Shown here piece by piece: positions 8,401-14,745 of a DNA stretch of 33,647 nucleotides. The DNA comes from an uncultured Clostridia bacterium. Lineage in GTDB: Bacteria; Bacillota; Clostridia; Christensenellales; UBA1242. The position numbers and the translations under genes are program-made. Where the stretch lies: assembly GCA_944384425.1 (NCBI GenBank), contig CALWTI010000008.1, positions 1 to 33,647 of the forward strand, given 5' to 3'. The first letter of the stretch is position 1. Each line of letters opens with the position of its first letter. The notes beneath the pieces are model-generated. The model was not told the origin of the DNA and searched no databases. It saw only the letters and a list, made by a program, of their open reading frames with translations.

Positions 8401-9717
8401 TTAAAAAAACATGATGAAATAAATTGGTAAATAAATTATGTTATTTTTCTCAAAAACTTTATTTTCATTTGAGAGTACATAGCCTTTTTTTACATTATAA
8501 TCTTTGTTTCTAAGTAAATTATTTAAAGCACTGTGTACGCTATAATCTTTGCCAGATTTGATCTCTAGTGGAGTTATACATAAATTTTGATAGTCATCTA
8601 TCAAAAAGTCAACTTCGCCCTTGGCTTTATTGTCATAATAATACAAATTGTGACCATGTGCTTTTAATTCACTTGCGACAACACTCTCATATACACTGCC
8701 AAGATTTATGCTTTTGTCATTATTTAAAATTGCATTGATATTGTTTTTGTATAATATACTCGTCAAAAGTCCAACATCGTTTAAATATAACTTCAATAAA
8801 TTTTTTTTGCTTGATTCTATTAGAGGAAATTTAGGATTTGAAATTGCGTGAACTTCAAGAGCTATTCCCGAACTTATCAAATAATCAAATTCATCTTGAT
8901 ACTCGCTTGCTTTTTTACCTTTTTTATTTTCTATATCTTGAATAACTACTCTCTTCTTTTTATTCTCCAAATTTGACGGAATAAGATCATAAACACGCCT
9001 AATTTTTAATTTGTTTTGACTGTCGTATTTTGAGGCGTCAAGAGAATAATAGCTGTGAATGTCTTCTTGAATTTTTCGAATTTTTACCACATTAAACTCA
9101 TTGATATAGGTATTTACAGCATCCGGCAAACCACCAACAATCAAATATTTTTTGAAATAATCAAGTAACTTGTTGTGAATATTTTCATCAAGGCTTCGCC
9201 TTTCCTTAAAGTGCTTTTTAAATATATCAATCGCCATTTTATTTACGCCATTGGCAAGCAAAAACTCTTCAAAATCTAACGGATACATATGAATAATTTC
9301 TATGCTTCCAATAGGTATTGATGTGGTATTCGCAAGTGTCACCCCCAAGAGTGAACCACTTGCAATATAAGTAAATTTATTGTCAGCTTTTAAGAATTTT
9401 AATAGTGTCAAAAGGTTTGGATATGCCTGAATTTCGTCAAGAAATATCAATGTATCATTTTTTGTGCCTAGATTAGACTTTGCGACAATACTGACCTGCA
9501 AATAAAAATCTTCAATTGTCTTTACATTTTCAAAAAGTTTATCTCCAAGATAATCTTCAAGCAGGTTTATTTCAACATAATTTTTAAACATCATTTTGCC
9601 AACATATCTTATGATAAATGACTTGCCAACTTGACGAGCGCCATCAATAATAAGAATTTTATTTGAATTACTGTCAAAATGTTTTTTAATAACATTTCCG
9701 ATTTTTCTATATAGCAT
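8401..9717 (-). CDS. AAA ATPase with C-terminal DUF4143 domain
   Basis: 438 residues. Walker A is GARQVGKS (~26-33) and Walker B is LIFLDEIQ (~90-97), followed by the sensor-like ASGSLLG. The C-terminal half carries DUF4143, with GEVDFLI and PLEIKSGK, a pattern resembling PD-(D/E)XK nuclease cores. These ATPases are common and often scattered in anaerobe genomes, but their function is unknown. The ORF opens with ATG at 9721, but AGAGGT directly abuts that ATG; the ATG at 9715-9717 has proper spacing and is the likelier start. Strikingly phased repeats precede its promoter, suggesting dedicated regulation. Confidence 0.88.
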   Translation of the reverse strand: MLYRKIGNVIKKHFDSNSNKILIIDGARQVGKSFIIRYVGKMMFKNYVEINLLEDYLGDKLFENVKTIEDFYLQVSIVAKSNLGTKNDTLIFLDEIQAYPNLLTLLKFLKADNKFTYIASGSLLGVTLANTTSIPIGSIEIIHMYPLDFEEFLLANGVNKMAIDIFKKHFKERRSLDENIHNKLLDYFKKYLIVGGLPDAVNTYINEFNVVKIRKIQEDIHSYYSLDASKYDSQNKLKIRRVYDLIPSNLENKKKRVVIQDIENKKGKKASEYQDEFDYLISSGIALEVHAISNPKFPLIESSKKNLLKLYLNDVGLLTSILYKNNINAILNNDKSINLGSVYESVVASELKAHGHNLYYYDNKAKGEVDFLIDDYQNLCITPLEIKSGKDYSVHSALNNLLRNKDYNVKKGYVLSNENKVFEKNNIIYLPIYFIMFF

Positions 9718-9738
9718 AAACATACCTCTTTTTAGTAA

Positions 9739-9767
9739 ATTTTATAAATAAAAATAATATAAGTCAA
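9739..9767 (-). promoter_or_regulatory. Promoter of the DUF4143 ATPase
   Basis: On the minus strand: TTGACT (9762-9767), a 17-base spacer, TAAAAT (9739-9744). The start codon lies 21 bases downstream of the -10. Confidence 0.7.
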
Positions 9768-9776
9768 GCAAGAACG

Positions 9777-9855
9777 CCACTTTTCTATAAAAATTAATAA
9801 GTATTTATGCCACTTTTCTATATAAAAAATGCAAAAAGTTTTCCACTTTTCTATA
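9777..9855 (-). repeat. Three direct repeats at exact 33-bp spacing upstream of the ATPase promoter
   Basis: CCACTTTTCTATA begins at 9777, 9810 and 9843 (TATAGAAAAGTGG on the minus strand). The period is exactly 33 bp, about three helical turns, so all sites face roughly the same side of the DNA. The array ends 10 bases upstream of the -35 box of the ATPase gene. The geometry suggests a protein-binding array (operator or activator sites), possibly bound by the ATPase itself; that last point is speculation. The intervening 20-base spacers are not conserved. Confidence 0.8.
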
Positions 9856-9894
9856 AAATTGTAACAATTTGTCTGTTTTTGTTAAAGAATTGGT

Positions 9895-10118
9895 CATCTA
9901 ATAAAGAATAAGACGAACTAACAAACGAAAATTATGAGGCATCTGCTTTGTTTCTGCAAAGCCGTGCAAAACAGTCATTTAGGGAACTAAACTCCTGCTT
10001 TGCCCGACTTTGCGAGCCTCGCATCTGCACTCCTAATTTCCGTTTGTTGAATGATAATATATACGCCTCACAATTTTGCGTTCGTCGAACAAATATGTGT
10101 TGTAATTCTTACTAGATG
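9895..10118 (+). repeat. Palindromic element, copy 1 (head type I)
   Basis: A 224-bp element bounded by inverted ends CATCTAATAAAGAAT / ATTCTTACTAGATG. Inside is a second imperfect inverted arm pair (9920-9938 with 10030-10048). At the centre is a hairpin head at 9956-10013: a 19-position stem interrupted by mismatches, then TCA, a 5-bp apical stem TTTAG/CTAAA with a GGAA loop, then CTC and the returning strand. The palindrome GCGAGCCTCGC follows directly. The head matches copy 3 and, in structure, copies 2 and 4. No coding region is seen within it. Confidence 0.85.
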
Positions 10119-10279
10119 AGCTTGCAAGTTTTGAAACAAGGAATGCACTGCATTTCTTTATTAGAAGTCACTGCAAAAGTGCCAACGTTCACGGTATATA
10201 TGTCCTGCGTGGAATTGTCGCCAAATTTCATACATGACATCAATATATACAAAAAAATTTTCATAATAGGAGAGAGAAT
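10119..10279 (+). promoter_or_regulatory. Leader region of secreted-protein gene A, shared with gene B
   Basis: About 160 bases nearly identical to the leader of the inverted partner gene (11835-11998). It has a small hairpin GGAATGC/GCATTTC (10141-10157; GAAATGC/GCATTTC in the partner, pairing kept) and a CACT/AGTG stem-loop. It ends in AGGAGAG eight bases before the ATG. I could not assign a clear -35/-10 pair; the promoter may lie here around the TATATA runs or in the palindromic element. The near-complete conservation contrasts with the divergent mature proteins. Confidence 0.6.
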
Positions 10280-10888
10280 ATGAAAAGAAAATTTAAATTA
10301 TTTGCAACAGTAGCATCACTTTGCCTTTCTGTTGCACTTATGGCTTTCGGTGTATATGCTGCAAGTACTGTTACATATTCAGTTAGTGGTACAGTATCAT
10401 TTGAAGCACAAGTTGCTTGTACTTGGAATGTCACAGTAACATATGGTGATAAAACAACATCAGCAACAACAAAAACAGAAGAGGAAAGAAAATTAGTCGC
10501 AAATGCAACTGATGCAACAGCATCTAAAGATGTTGCACTCGGCCCAGTATCATTGGGAACTGATACTACAGGTGTAAAAAACAATATTGTTATTTATACA
10601 ATAACATGTAAAAATGAAGGTAAGGCAGCTATATCAATTTCAGTTGATGATGCAGATACAGATATGGCTACACTAGATACACGTTGGACTGTATCAGTTA
10701 CAGAAGATTATGACCTTGCTGGTACAGAACCAACTTCAAGAGATGCAATCTCAGACGTTGTTGGTGGAGACTTGGCTGCGGGTGAAACATATACACTTGT
10801 TATCACTGGAACACTTTCAGATTTCACTCAACAATTAACAACACAAAATCTTTCACTTGCTTTCACAGCATCAGCAAAAAATGTTTAA
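10280..10888 (+). CDS. Secreted small surface protein A of an inverted paralogous pair
   Basis: 202 residues. A signal peptide covers residues 1-28 (basic MKRKFK, hydrophobic core, cleavage after GVYA), identical in protein and DNA sequence to that of the partner gene. The mature part is T/V/S-rich and probably all-beta, starting VTYSVSGTVSFEAQVACTW and ending SLAFTASAKNV. Two Cys (47 and ~110) have counterparts in the partner and could form a disulfide. No anchor motif or C-terminal helix is present, so it is released or held non-covalently. The layout is loosely like camelysin/TasA-type biofilm proteins, but I do not see their signature and assign no family. It ends in a terminator shared in sequence with the partner. 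Confidence 0.8.
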   Translation: MKRKFKLFATVASLCLSVALMAFGVYAASTVTYSVSGTVSFEAQVACTWNVTVTYGDKTTSATTKTEEERKLVANATDATASKDVALGPVSLGTDTTGVKNNIVIYTITCKNEGKAAISISVDDADTDMATLDTRWTVSVTEDYDLAGTEPTSRDAISDVVGGDLAAGETYTLVITGTLSDFTQQLTTQNLSLAFTASAKNV

Positions 10889-10897
10889 TTATTAATT

Positions 10898-10928
10898 AAA
10901 AACAAGGACTGGCGAGCCTTGTTTTTTT
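10898..10928 (+). terminator. Terminator of secreted-protein gene A
   Basis: AAAACAAGG paired with CCTTGTTTT around an ACTGGCGAG loop, followed by T. The same hairpin occurs in opposite orientation behind gene B. Confidence 0.88.
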
Positions 10929-11191
10929 ATGTCTAAAAAATGATTGTTTGAAATTTATTTTGTATTTTTTTATTTAAATTATTTTTGTTATTTATTATTT
11001 CATTTGGTCCTGTTATTTTTAATTATTTATCAATTTCTTTTACTGATAAATAAAGGCAAAAATTATATTTTAATTATTTATTTTGTCATTATTTAAAGAT
11101 ATTTAATATTGAATATTATTTAATAATAAAAAGCACAAAAATGTTAGGATAATTACAAATTTCACAAAATATTATTTCAAAAAAATTGCAT
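10929..11191. other. AT-rich spacer between the tail-to-tail secreted-protein genes
   Basis: About 260 bases with no plausible gene. A 10-bp perfect stem TTATTTATCA/TGATAAATAA (11023-11032 with 11044-11053) lies near the middle. Weak inverted similarity (TTTGAAAT...ATTTTGT) at both edges suggests that the duplicated unit extends slightly past the terminators. Confidence 0.6.
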
Positions 11192-11223
11192 AAAAAAACA
11201 AGGCTCGCCAGTCCTTGTTTTTT
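11192..11223 (-). terminator. Terminator of secreted-protein gene B
   Basis: Inverted copy of the gene A terminator: the hairpin AACAAGG/CCTTGTT with loop ACTGGCGAG on the minus strand, followed by seven T. Confidence 0.88.
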
Positions 11224-11240
11224 ATTATAATTTATTAAGC

Positions 11241-11834
11241 TTAAACTGATGTTCCACTTGCTGTGAATGGCAAAGTGAAAGATACTACAGGCAAACCTTT
11301 GGTCAAATCTTTCAATTCCAATGTCATTGTGAAAGTATAAACATCGGTTTCGCCAAGATCATCTTTAGCTTCGGCTTGTGCTGTGTATCCAGTTGTTAAT
11401 TCATCACTTTCCATAGGCTCACCATCATTATAAGTTACTGTTAAATTATCATGAGATGGCAATTGAATTCCTTCTCCAAGACCAATTGTGATTGCTTGGG
11501 CTCCTAGGTTGGTACATTTTACTGTAATTATAATTTTATTATGATCTGTTTCTGAACCAAATTGCATTGGATTTGTTGGTTTCCATTCAGCACTCGTAGT
11601 AGTATCTGTTGCTTGGAATGTATGACTGGCTGTTGCTCCAGTAGTATCTACAGGAGTTGTTCCGTCACCATAAGTTGCTGTTACTTCCCAAGTACAATTA
11701 ACATTAGCTGAGAATGATACACTACCACTAACTGTGTATGTAACTTTTGTTGCAGCATATACACCGAAAGCCATAAGTGCAACAGAAAGGCAAAGTGATG
11801 CTACTGTTGCAAATAATTTAAATTTTCTTTTCAT
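11241..11834 (-). CDS. Secreted small surface protein B of the inverted pair
   Basis: 197 residues with the same 28-residue signal peptide as protein A, identical at the DNA level. The first ~30 mature residues are clearly related (VTYTVSGSVSFSANVNCTW), then the two diverge strongly apart from the second Cys region (ITVKCTNLG) and the ending LPFTASGTSV. The mature part is Thr-rich with predicted beta strands and no anchor. AGGAGAG lies eight bases before the ATG, in a leader shared with gene A. It faces gene A tail-to-tail. Export is well supported; a role as a surface or matrix protein is inference. Confidence 0.8.
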   Translation of the reverse strand: MKRKFKLFATVASLCLSVALMAFGVYAATKVTYTVSGSVSFSANVNCTWEVTATYGDGTTPVDTTGATASHTFQATDTTTSAEWKPTNPMQFGSETDHNKIIITVKCTNLGAQAITIGLGEGIQLPSHDNLTVTYNDGEPMESDELTTGYTAQAEAKDDLGETDVYTFTMTLELKDLTKGLPVVSFTLPFTASGTSV

Positions 11835-11998
11835 ATTCTCTCTCCTATTATGAAAAAATTTTTTTTGTATATATTGATGTCATGTATGAAATTTGGCGAC
11901 AATTCCATGCAGGACATATATACCGTGAACGTTGGCACTTTTGCAGTGACTTCTAATGAAGAAATGCAGAGCATTTCTTGTTTCAAAACTCGAAAGCC
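11835..11998 (-). promoter_or_regulatory. Leader region of secreted-protein gene B
   Basis: Minus-strand counterpart of 10119-10279 with only a few differences, including the hairpin GAAATGC/GCATTTC and a slightly longer A/T tract before the ribosome site. No confident -35/-10 pair was found. Confidence 0.6.
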
Positions 11999-12177
11999 CA
12001 TCTAGTAAGAATTACAACAAATATTTGTTTGACAAACACAAAATTGTGAGGCGTATGCTAGGCTCGACGGGTACCCTCACGCACGAGCGTACTTTGTACG
12101 TGACTGTGTGAGGGTTGCCCGACAGTAAACGACGCAGACGCCCACAATTTTGCGTTCGTCTTATTCTTTATTAGATG
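11999..12177 (-). repeat. Palindromic element, copy 2 (head type II)
   Basis: Bounded by CATCTAGTAAGAAT and ATTCTTTATTAGATG, the same ends as copy 1, and at the equivalent position upstream of gene B. Inner arms are CACAAAATTGTG and CACAATTTTGCG. The head, read on the minus strand (12061-12131), has GTTTACTG, stem CGGG/CCCG, stem CCCTCAC/GTGAGGG, an A·C mismatch, TCA, apical stem CGTAC/GTACG with an AAA loop, CTC, and then CGAGCCTAGC. The layout equals the type I head but the stem sequences differ and still pair. Confidence 0.85.
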
Positions 12178-12379
12178 ACCCCATATTTATATGTAAAAGT
12201 GCGTTGAAATTGACTTAACTCAATTTCAATATAAGAATAGCAGTATCAAAATTTTAAGTCAAACAAATACAACAAATTTTTTACACAATTTTATGCTTTT
12301 TGAGAAAATGTATAGCATAAGTTGTGGTTTTTTGCGAATATATCAAAATTTAACGCAAGATATATGCTTGTCAAACCTA
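12178..12379. other. Intergenic region between the gene B module and gpmI
   Basis: About 200 bases without a supported gene. It holds a perfect 10-bp hairpin TTGAAATTGA/TCAATTTCAA (12204-12229) and a weaker TATGCT/AGCATA stem-loop; neither is followed by a convincing T-run. No clear gpmI terminator was found. Confidence 0.5.
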
Positions 12380-13876
12380 TTAAAACAACGGCTTTTCCAT
12401 CGTTGGTGGTATTTCTATATTTAAAAGTTTAAGCACTGTTGGTGCAACATTGCAAAGTTTGCCGTCACTGAGCTTAACATCTTTATATTTTTCGCTCACA
12501 AGCCAAATGGGTACTGGGTTTGTTGTGTGGCTTGTAATTACATTGCCCTTTTCGTCAAGCATTGTTTCGGCGTTGCCATGGTCTGCCGTTATGATTAAAT
12601 CTCCCCCTGCCATGAGCGAAGCAAGAGCTATTGCATAGGCGCATTTGTCAAGTGCTGTTATGGCGATTTTGGTTGCCTCAATGTTGCCAGTGTGACCAAG
12701 CATATCGGCATTTGAGAGATTGACAAGAATAAAGTCGTATTTTTTTGACGCAATTGCCGAAAGCACTTCATCGGTTATTTCAAAAGCTTTCATCTTTGGT
12801 GTTTTTGAAAAGTCCTGGACATTTTCGCTTTCAATCAACTTTCTATCTTCACCTTCATATGCCTTTTCAATTCCACCATTAAAGAAAAATGTGACATGGG
12901 CATACTTCGTTGTTTCGCTTGTGTGAAACTGTTTAAGCCCTGCTTTTGAGATTACTTCGGACAAGTTGTCTTCAATTTTCTCAGGCGGGAAGGCGACAAT
13001 AACATTTTTGAATGTGGCGTCATATTCCGTCATTGTGCAAAACATAAGGTCGTGAATGTGCTTTGTTTCAAACTTATCAAAAGATGTGTCAGTGAAAGCC
13101 TGCGTAAGTTCCCTTGCCCTATCGGTGCGAAAGTTGAAGTAAATCACGCCGTCAAAACTATCTATTGTTTTTGGTCTACCTATTATGGTTGGCTCAACAA
13201 ACTCATCGAACACCCCGTCGCTATAACTTTGTTTAAGTGCGCTTTGTGCGTTTTGATAGTAATTTTCTGCATGGCCAAGAGCGAGCATATCATATGCTTT
13301 TTCCACCCTATCCCATCTTTTTTCACGGTCCATTGCATACACTCTGCCACACAGCGTGCAGATTTTTGCTTTGCCCGAAATTTTTTGTTCAAGCTCTTTA
13401 ACAAACATAATTCCGCTATCTCTAAGCGTGTCACGGCCGTCCATAAAGCAGTGAATACAAATATCTTCCACCCCAGCACTATGCGCCATATCCACAAGAG
13501 CATAAAGGTGATTTATGTGAGAGTGTACACCGCCGTCAGACAAAAGCCCCATTAAATGTAGTGTTGAATTATGTGAAAGCACATGATTTATGACTTTTTT
13601 AAATGCAGTGTTTTCAAAAAACTCACCACTTTTTATGGAGTTGTTTATTCTAGGCAAGTCCTGATAGACAATTCTTCCAGCGCCAAGGTTCAAGTGTCCC
13701 ACTTCACTATTGCCCATTTGTCCTTTTTCAAGCCCCACACACTCACCACTTGCGCAAAGTGTTGCATGTGGATAGATGTTAAGCTTGTCCAAGTTTGGAG
13801 TGCCTGCAAGCTTGATTGCGTTTCCATATGTTTTGTCACTAAGACCAAAACCGTCTAATATTAGTAATGTAACCAT
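12380..13876 (-). CDS. gpmI: 2,3-bisphosphoglycerate-independent phosphoglycerate mutase
   Basis: 498 residues (family ~510). Metal ligand Asp is in LILDGFG; the phosphoserine nucleophile is in GQMGNSEVGHLNLGAGR (Ser ~57). Also present are SDGGVHSH, DGRDT, the RTDRARELT substrate loop, ADMLGHTGN and the metal-binding TADHGNAE. It interconverts 3- and 2-phosphoglycerate in glycolysis using two divalent metals. No ribosome site precedes the ATG. Instead a TATACT box ends seven bases before it, so the mRNA probably starts at the ATG (leaderless). It stands alone between the secreted-protein module and the tRNA operon. Confidence 0.95.
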   Translation of the reverse strand: MVTLLILDGFGLSDKTYGNAIKLAGTPNLDKLNIYPHATLCASGECVGLEKGQMGNSEVGHLNLGAGRIVYQDLPRINNSIKSGEFFENTAFKKVINHVLSHNSTLHLMGLLSDGGVHSHINHLYALVDMAHSAGVEDICIHCFMDGRDTLRDSGIMFVKELEQKISGKAKICTLCGRVYAMDREKRWDRVEKAYDMLALGHAENYYQNAQSALKQSYSDGVFDEFVEPTIIGRPKTIDSFDGVIYFNFRTDRARELTQAFTDTSFDKFETKHIHDLMFCTMTEYDATFKNVIVAFPPEKIEDNLSEVISKAGLKQFHTSETTKYAHVTFFFNGGIEKAYEGEDRKLIESENVQDFSKTPKMKAFEITDEVLSAIASKKYDFILVNLSNADMLGHTGNIEATKIAITALDKCAYAIALASLMAGGDLIITADHGNAETMLDEKGNVITSHTTNPVPIWLVSEKYKDVKLSDGKLCNVAPTVLKLLNIEIPPTMEKPLF

Positions 13877-13882
13877 ATTTTA

Positions 13883-13911
13883 AGTATAGTACAATTTAAA
13901 AAAAACACAAA
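13883..13911 (-). promoter_or_regulatory. Promoter of gpmI (leaderless type)
   Basis: On the minus strand: weak -35 TTTGTG (13906-13911), 17 bases, -10 TATACT (13883-13888). Six bases separate the -10 from the ATG, placing +1 at the A of ATG. Confidence 0.55.
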
Positions 13912-13978
13912 TAAAAACAAACACAGTTCACACTTTGTTTAAAGTTTATAATAAAAAAAAATAATAATAATTTTTTTG

Positions 13979-14007
13979 TTGACAAAATACGACTATTGCC
14001 GTATAAT
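13979..14007 (+). promoter_or_regulatory. Consensus promoter of the tRNA-Met/tRNA-Glu operon
   Basis: Perfect TTGACA, a 17-base spacer and perfect TATAAT. The first tRNA starts 33 bases after the -10. It is the strongest promoter in the window. Confidence 0.93.
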
Positions 14008-14040
14008 AGCAAAGTCACATATCGTGGCAAGGAAATATTT

Positions 14041-14117
14041 GGCGATGTAGCTCAGTTGGCTAGAGCGTGCGGTTCATACCCGCAAGGTCAGTGGTTCGAG
14101 CCTACTCATCGCCACCA
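14041..14117 (+). tRNA. tRNA-Met (CAT), elongator type
   Basis: 77 bases with encoded CCA. Acceptor GGCGATG/CATCGCC is fully paired, including the first pair G-C, which argues against initiator tRNA. Anticodon stem TGCGG/CCGCA encloses TTCATAC. It closely resembles B. subtilis elongator tRNA-Met. An Ile tRNA with a lysidine-modified CAT anticodon cannot be fully excluded. Confidence 0.92.
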
Positions 14118-14122
14118 CAGAT

Positions 14123-14197
14123 GGTCCCATGGTCAATCGGTTAAGACACCGCCCTTTCACGGCGGAGTGAGCAGTTCGATTCTGCTTGGGATCACCA
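14123..14197 (+). tRNA. tRNA-Glu (TTC)
   Basis: 75 bases with encoded CCA. Acceptor GGTCCCA/TGGGATC (one G-U pair), anticodon stem CCGCC/GGCGG with loop CTTTCAC (anticodon TTC), T loop TTCGATT. It is only 5 bases after tRNA-Met and is cotranscribed with it. Confidence 0.93.
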
Positions 14198-14200
14198 AAC

Positions 14201-14220
14201 AAATCGCTTCTCGGCGATTT
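14201..14220 (+). terminator. Hairpin after tRNA-Glu, split from its T-run
   Basis: AAATCGC/GCGATTT around TTCTCG-type loop, starting four bases after the tRNA CCA end. No T-run follows; the palindromic element begins immediately. It looks like a displaced or duplicated copy of the terminator at 14392. Confidence 0.5.
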
Positions 14221-14371
14221 CAGACTGTCGAAAAACTGCGTGACCGAAAAATTTTGCAAAATTTTTCTTGCTTTGTTTACTGCAAAACGCCCAAAAACAG
14301 TCATTTAGACATCTAAACTCCTGCTTTTGGGCATTTTGCGAGCCTCGCCTCACTTGTTTTTCGGCAGTCTG
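14221..14371 (+). repeat. Palindromic element, copy 3 (head type I)
   Basis: A 151-bp element with ends CAGACTGTCGAAAAAC and a complementary TTTTTCGGCAGTCTG. A small palindrome GAAAAATTTTGCAAAATTTTTC-like stem lies in the left arm. The head (14282-14339) has the same 19-position stem layout as copy 1: mismatches at the same two positions, the same CAG-TCA...CTC-CTG blocks, the apical stem TTTAG/CTAAA with loop ACAT, then GCGAGCCTCGC. The element sits between two nearly identical hairpins, and ATTT flanks it on both sides as a possible target duplication. Confidence 0.85.
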
Positions 14372-14391
14372 ATTTATTTGTCTACACGTTG

Positions 14392-14416
14392 AAATCGCCT
14401 TTCGGCGATTTTTTTA
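14392..14416 (+). terminator. Terminator of the tRNA operon
   Basis: AAATCGCC/GGCGATTT with loop TTTC and seven T. It lies downstream of element copy 3, so the element is probably transcribed with the tRNAs unless the first hairpin stops transcription. Confidence 0.85.
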
Positions 14417-14521
14417 TTCGAAAAAATTTTGATTGTTAAACACAAAACTTTAAAAATAGACAACATAAGTGAATTATATATTAAAAGACAAGTAAAATAG
14501 ACAAAAGTAGGAGAAAAAGGC

Positions 14522-14580
14522 AAAAAAGAACGGTGCGAAGCAAACCTGAGTGTACTCTGCAGTTAAGGTTTCTTCACACC
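14522..14580 (-). terminator. Terminator of the smsCB operon
   Basis: On the minus strand: a long imperfect stem GGTGTGAAG...AAACCT / AGGTTT...CTTCGCACC with a ~17-base loop, followed by GTTCTTTTTT. It lies about 160 bases after the smsB stop, beyond element copy 4. Confidence 0.75.
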
Positions 14581-14620
14581 ATTATTATAAACTATAAATA
14601 AAAAAGTAACTTATCTTATA

Positions 14621-14745
14621 AAACACAAAATTGTGAGGCGAAGACGAGACTCGGCGGGTACTCTCACGCACGAGCGTACTTTGTACGTGAATGTGTGAGA
14701 GTTGCCCGACAGAAACAAAGTATTCGCCCACAATTTTGCGTTTTT
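14621..14745 (-). repeat. Palindromic element, copy 4 (head type II)
   Basis: Arms AAACACAAAATTGTG and CACAATTTTGCGTTT enclose a head read on the minus strand: GTTTCTG, CGGG/CCCG, CTCTCAC/GTGAGAG, an A·C mismatch, CGTAC/GTACG with AAA loop, CTC, CGAGTCTCG. Compared with copy 2, CCCTCAC/GTGAGGG has become CTCTCAC/GTGAGAG, a compensated pair change. The right arm touches the smsB stop codon, so the element lies in the 3' part of the smsCB transcript. Confidence 0.85.

Noticed and set aside
9777..9855. CRISPR array
   Set aside because: Three 13-base repeats at 33-bp spacing are too short, not palindromic, and there are no cas genes; the location before a promoter fits operator sites better.
9920..10118. 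Retron, DGR or integron attC site as an explanation of the palindromic elements
   Set aside because: No reverse transcriptase, integrase or variable-repeat pair is present, and the conserved head lacks the motifs of attC sites or retron msr. Structure alone does not support these names.
10280..11834. Assigning proteins A and B to camelysin/TasA
   Set aside because: Only size, export and beta-rich composition agree; the family's conserved residues are not visible and no SipW-type peptidase is adjacent.
13052..13858. Open frames opposite gpmI
   Set aside because: They are antisense shadows with no ribosome site and no protein family pattern; gpmI is complete on the other strand.
14522..14580. 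Fifth copy of the palindromic element or a riboswitch
   Set aside because: The hairpin lacks the conserved head blocks and is followed by a T-run on the minus strand, so it is a normal terminator of smsCB.
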